Part shown: positions 60,937 through 64,000 of the stretch, piece after piece
How the letters are laid out: every line of letters starts with the position of its first letter
How positions within the stretch are numbered: position 1 is the stretch's first letter
NCBI RefSeq assembly: GCF_029227915.1
Contig: NC_079884.1
Location: forward strand, 6,450,001-6,514,000
Source: Hydractinia symbiolongicarpus
Taxonomy: Eukaryota > Cnidaria > Hydrozoa > Anthoathecata > Hydractiniidae
DNA: 64,000 bases
Direction of reading: 5' to 3'
The notes under the pieces: generated by a model
Told to the model about the DNA's origin: nothing
Databases searched by the model: none
Seen by the model: the letters and a program-made list of their open reading frames with translations, nothing else
Made by a program: the position numbers and the translations under genes

Positions 60937-62781
60937 TGATGAGACGCTGAATAAAAGAAGTTTAATCGCCGGCAAACAGAAACCCGCCATTTCCCGTAAA
61001 TACCGGAATCGGCCCGTATAGTCAAAAGTATACAAAGAAAGTACCCAGGGAGTAAACTCATTTCCCGAACGATTTTTTAAATTATTTCTTCACCATAAAA
61101 ACGAATGAGACTTGTAGTTTTTAAAAATCTTTTCATTTTTAATGACACGCTGACTAAAAGAAGTTTAATCGCCGGCAAACGAAAACCCGCGATTTCCCCT
61201 AAATCCCGGACTCGGCCCGTATAATTGAAAGTATACAAAGAAAGTACCCAGGGAGTAAACTCACTTCCTGAAGGATTTTTTATATTATTTTTTATTCACT
61301 AAAACGCATGAGACTTGTAGTTTTCAAAAATGTTTTCATTTTTCATGAGACGCTGAATAAAAGAAGTTAAATCGCCGGCAAACGAAAACCTGCGATTTCC
61401 CGTAAATACCGAAATCGGCCCGTAGAGTCAACAGTATACAAAGAAAGTGCCCAGGGAGTAAACTCATTTCCCGAAAGATCTTTTGAATTATTTTTTCAAC
61501 TCTAAAAGGCATGAGACTTGTAGTTTTCAAAAATGTTTTCATTATTGATGAGACGCTGAATAAGAGAAGTTTAGTCGATAAAAGAAGTTTAATCCCCGGC
61601 AAACGAAAACCCGCCATTTCCCGTAAATACCGGAATCGGCCCGTATAGTCAAAAGTATACAAAGAAAGTACCCAGGGAGTAAACTCATTTCCTGAACGAT
61701 TTTTTAATTTTTTTTTTTAAACACTAAAACGCATGAGACTTGTAGTTTTTAAAAATGTTTTCATTTTTGATGAGACGCTGAATAAAAGAAGTGTAATCGC
61801 CGGCAAACGCAAACCCGCGATTTCCCGTAAATCCCGGGCTTGGCCTGTATAGTCGAATGTATACAAAGAAAGTACCCAGGGAGTAAACTGATTTCCCGAA
61901 CGATTTTTTAAATAATTTCTGCACCACTAGAACGAATAAGACTTGTAGTATTCAAAAATGTTTACATTTTTGGTGAGACGCTGAATAAAAGAAGTTTAAT
62001 CGCCGGCAAACGAAAACCCGCGATTTCCCCTAAATCCCGGACTCGGCCCGTATAATTGAAAGTATGCAAAGAAAGTACCCAGGGAGTCTTTTCATTTTTG
62101 ATGAGACGTTGAATGAAAGAAGTTTAATCGCCGGCAAACGAAAACCCGCGATTTCCCGAAAATACCGGGCTTGGCCGGTATACTCGAATGTATACAAAGA
62201 AAGTACCCAGGGAGTAAACTGATTTCTCGAACGATTTCTTAAATTATTTTTTAATCACTAAAACGCACGAGACTTGTAGTTTTCAAAAATGTTTTCATTT
62301 TTGATGAGACGTTGAATAAAAGAAGTTTAATCGCCGGCAAACCAAAACCCGCGATTTCCCGAAAATACCGAAATCGGCCCGTATAGTCAACAGTATACAA
62401 AGAAAGTACCCAGGGAGTAAACTTATTTTCCGAACAATTTTTTAAATTATTTTTTAATCACTAAAACGCATGAGACTTGTAGTTTTTAAAAATGCTTTCA
62501 TTTTTGATGAGACGTTGATTAAAAGAAGTTTAATCGCCGGCAAACGAAAACCCGCGATTACCCATAAATACCTGAATCGGCCCGTATAGTCAAAAGTATA
62601 CAAAGAAAGTACCCAGGGAGTAAACTCATTTCCTGAACGATTTTTTAAATTTTTTTTAATCACTAAAACGCATGAGACTTTTAGTTTTTAAAAATGTTTT
62701 CATTTTCGATGGACGCTGAATAAAAGAAGTTTAACCGCCGGCAAAAGAAAACCCGCGATTTCCCGTATATCCCGGGCTTGG
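60937..62781 (+). repeat. Irregular right edge of the SAT1 array
   Basis: Monomers here show more private changes and length defects than elsewhere. An 18-bp internal duplication lies at 61,560-61,595 (ATAAGAGAAGTTTAGTCG, then ATAAAAGAAGTTTAATCC). A deletion of about 75 bp lies near 62,087, where AGGGAGT runs into CTTTTCATTTTTG. Odd substitutions include CATTTTCGATGGACG near 62,700 and AGTTTAACCGCCGGC near 62,731. Such decay is expected at array margins, where unequal exchange homogenises poorly. Confidence 0.82.
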
Positions 62782-62783
62782 AA
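62778..62783. other. SAT1/SAT2 junction
   Basis: SAT1 stops inside its GC-rich part, after CCCGGGCTTGG, and SAT2 sequence begins (AAATATGTGACACAACCG). SAT2 copies normally have TTGGTACGAATATGTGAC at this point (for example near 63,898). The four bases TTGG at 62,778-62,781 could therefore belong to either family, followed by loss of about three or four SAT2 bases. No target-site duplication, transposon end or unique spacer is seen. Confidence 0.85.
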
Positions 62784-63158
62784 ATATGTGACACAACCGT
62801 TGAAACTCAAACGGACTGACACCGTTAGAAAGTCAATGAAATGTAGTTTTTGAAACTGTCGCTATTTCCTCAGCACGCGATAATGGCTAGGATTGGTCCC
62901 ACAATAAAAAAATGACTTTTTTTATCATAATTCTTAAATGAAGAGCTACCACAGAGCACGGTGTAATCGCTGAGTTCCGGCAATCACGTCAAATTAAAAA
63001 GAATGTTATTTCTTGCAGTCCAATAGTCTCATTTATCACATTAATCAGGTCAGAGTCTAAAGTTAGTTCAATTAAGTCCAACAGTCAATCGTTTCATAGT
63101 TAAAAACGATGCAACCTAGTAATATCAGAAAAATATCGCTAAATACATGTTGGTACGA
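62784..63158 (+). repeat. SAT2 monomer 1 (boundary copy, most divergent)
   Basis: This copy next to SAT1 departs most from the others. It has CAGCACGCGATAATGGC where copies 2-3 have CAGCGGGTGATAACGG or CAGCGGGCGATAACGG. It also has a longer T-run (ATGACTTTTTTTATCATAA) and AAATGAAGAGCTACC instead of AAATAAAGCGCTACC. Confidence 0.9.
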
Positions 63159-63530
63159 AGATGTGACCAAACCGTTGTAACTGAAACGGACTGACACCGT
63201 TAGAGAGTCAATGAAATTTAGTTTTTGAAACTGTCGCTATTTCTTCAGCGGGTGATAACGGATAGGATTGGTCCCACAGTAAAGAATGACTTATTTATCT
63301 AAACTCTTAAATAAAGCGCTACCACAGCGGCCAGTGTAATCGCTGAGTTCCGGCAATCACGTCAAATTTAGAAGAATGTTATTTCTTGGAGTCCAATTGT
63401 CTGATTTTTCACATTTATCAGGTCACAGTCCAAAGTTAGTTTAATTAAGTCGCACAGTCAACGTTTCATGGTTAAAAGCGATGCAACCTAGTAATATCAA
63501 AAAAATATCGCTAAATACATGTCGGAACGA
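63159..63530 (+). repeat. SAT2 monomer 2
   Basis: This is a 372-bp copy, close to monomer 3 through GGATAGGATTGGT, CAGTAAAGAATGACTTATTT and TTTAGAAGAATGTTATTTC. Private changes include CACAGTCAACGTTTC (one base short) and ACATGTCGGAACG. Confidence 0.92.
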
Positions 63531-63905
63531 ATATGTGACCCAACCGTGGTAACTCAAACGGACTGACACTGTGTTAGAAAGTCAATGAAATTTAGTTTTT
63601 GAAACTGTCGCTATTTCTTCAGCGGGCGATAACGGATAGGATTGGTACCACAGTAAAGAATGACTTATTTATCTAAACTCTTAAATAAAGCGCTACCACA
63701 GCGCCCAGTGTAATCGCTGAGTTCCAGCAATCACGTCAAATTTAGAAGAATGTTATTTCTTGGAGTCCAATTGTCTGATTTTTCACATTTATCAGGTCAC
63801 AGTCCAAAGTTAGTTCAATTAAGTCCCACAGTCAATCGTTTCATTGTTAAAAGTTATACAACCTAGTAATATCAAAAAAATATCGCTAAATACATGTTGG
63901 TACGA
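63531..63905 (+). repeat. SAT2 monomer 3
   Basis: This is a 375-bp copy. It carries a two-base insertion, GACACTGTGTTAGAAAG, where the others have GACACCGTTAG or GACACCATTAG, and AAAAGTTATACAACC near the end where copies 1-2 read GATGCAACC. The first 95 bases of monomer 4 follow (63,906-64,000, GACACCATTAG). Confidence 0.92.
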
Positions 63906-64000
63906 ATATGTGACACAACCGTCGAAACTCAAACGGACTGACACCATTAGAAAGTCAATGAAATTTAGTTTTTGAAACTGTCGCTATTTCTTCAGCGGGC

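Larger units (their letters stand above)
1..62781 (+). repeat. SAT1: 203-bp satellite array, about 300 head-to-tail monomers
   Basis: The same 203-bp unit repeats without interruption from the first base to about 62,781, always in the same orientation. A consensus built by eye has 41 C and 37 G (about 38% GC). It splits into a GC-rich part (CCCGCGATTT, TCCCGTAAAT, CCCGGGCTTGG, CCCGTATAG) and an AT-rich part (GATTTTTTAAATTATTTTTT, CAAAAATGTTTTCATTTTTG). Variants are concentrated in three patches: after CCCGTATAG (TCGAATG, TCAAAAG, TTGTATG, TCCAATG, TCAACAG); after TTTTTTAAAT (TATTTTTTCACC, AATTTCTGCACC, TATTTTTTAATCACT); and in the loop of a small dyad. Minus-strand frames of about 64 codons recur once per monomer. 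Because 203 is not divisible by 3, each neighbour shifts frame and the frames end at fixed monomer positions, so they are not genes. The array continues beyond the left edge. The family is not one I recognise. A centromeric or pericentromeric location is inferred. Confidence 0.97.
62784..64000 (+). repeat. SAT2: 372-375 bp tandem repeat array
   Basis: Anchor motif ATATGTGAC (AGATGTGAC in copy 2) falls at 62,784, 63,159, 63,531 and 63,906, giving units of 375, 372 and 375 bp plus a 95-bp start cut by the window end. Each unit shares AAACGGACTGACAC, GAAACTGTCGCTATTTC, GTGTAATCGCTGAGTTCC, CAATCACGTCAAATT and CAACCTAGTAATATCA. I see no convincing homology to SAT1 and no open frame of note. It probably continues to the right. 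I do not recognise the family. Confidence 0.95.

Noticed and set aside
85-62663. Dozens of minus-strand open frames of 60-113 codons with near-identical peptides, one per monomer.
   Set aside because: They repeat with the 203-bp unit, end at fixed monomer positions, and cannot continue because 203 is not a multiple of 3. Longer ones arise only where an indel joins frames (for example 5,972-6,232, 20,892-21,203, 35,619-35,927). No ribosome-binding, splice or domain evidence supports a gene family.
1-62781. Regular repeats with variable patches, suggesting a CRISPR array.
   Set aside because: The whole 203-bp unit is repeated with no unique spacers, and repeat size and array length are far outside CRISPR ranges. 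No cas genes are present.
1-62781. Inverted monomers or a large palindrome within SAT1.
   Set aside because: Every monomer I checked reads in the same direction. No orientation switch was seen.
63325-63365. Possible kinship of SAT2 (GTGTAATCGCTGAGTTCCGG) with SAT1 (GTTTAATCGCCGGC).
   Set aside because: The resemblance is limited to a few bases (TAATCGC), with no extended alignment on either side. Chance is sufficient.

Overview
The window contains no convincing protein-coding or RNA gene. It is almost entirely satellite DNA. Positions 1 to about 62,781 form one uninterrupted head-to-tail array (here SAT1) of a 203-bp monomer, roughly 300 copies. From about 62,782 to the window end lies a second, unrelated tandem repeat (SAT2) with a 372-375 bp period. 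A 63-kb array of nucleosome-scale monomers organised into higher-order repeats (HORs), with no transposon insertion visible, points to centromeric or pericentromeric heterochromatin of a eukaryote assembled from long reads. I do not recognise either family and cannot name the organism. The monomer is about 38% GC and CpG-rich, which argues for a lineage with little germline CpG methylation, such as many invertebrates; this is inference only.

Layout. Block A (1-5,971) is a near-perfect 203-bp ladder with no net indel over 29 monomers. Block B (about 5,740-16,139) has 3,116-bp and then 2,283-bp higher-order duplications carrying truncated monomers. Block C (16,140-19,199) is mosaic. Block D (19,200-25,070) is a 3,036-bp HOR in two copies. 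Block E (25,120-29,463) is a 2,172-bp HOR in two copies. Block F (29,464-34,109) is mosaic. Block G (34,110-35,731) is an 811-bp tetramer duplication. Block H (35,922-40,369) is a 2,224-bp HOR in two copies. Block J (about 40,370-60,936) is a nested mosaic in which a 1.65-kb module recurs at kilobase intervals. The last 1.8 kb before the boundary is the most irregular part. SAT2 then starts abruptly and runs off the window.

Repeated minus-strand reading frames of 60-113 codons occur once per monomer because the monomer happens to hold a stop-poor stretch. Since 203 is not a multiple of three, they cannot read through successive monomers. I treat them as by-products of the satellite, not genes.

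The most interesting signals are the following: the hierarchical organisation (203 bp to 0.6-3.4 kb to about 7-12 kb); two short islands of left-end monomer type inside the right half, the best one matching a block B segment about 32-36 kb away; a hairpin-forming dyad kept in most monomers; a motif one base short of the CENP-B box consensus; helically phased CCCG motifs; an excess of CpG; and a sharp SAT1/SAT2 junction with TTGG microhomology. Offsets and comparisons were read by eye, so percent identities are not given.
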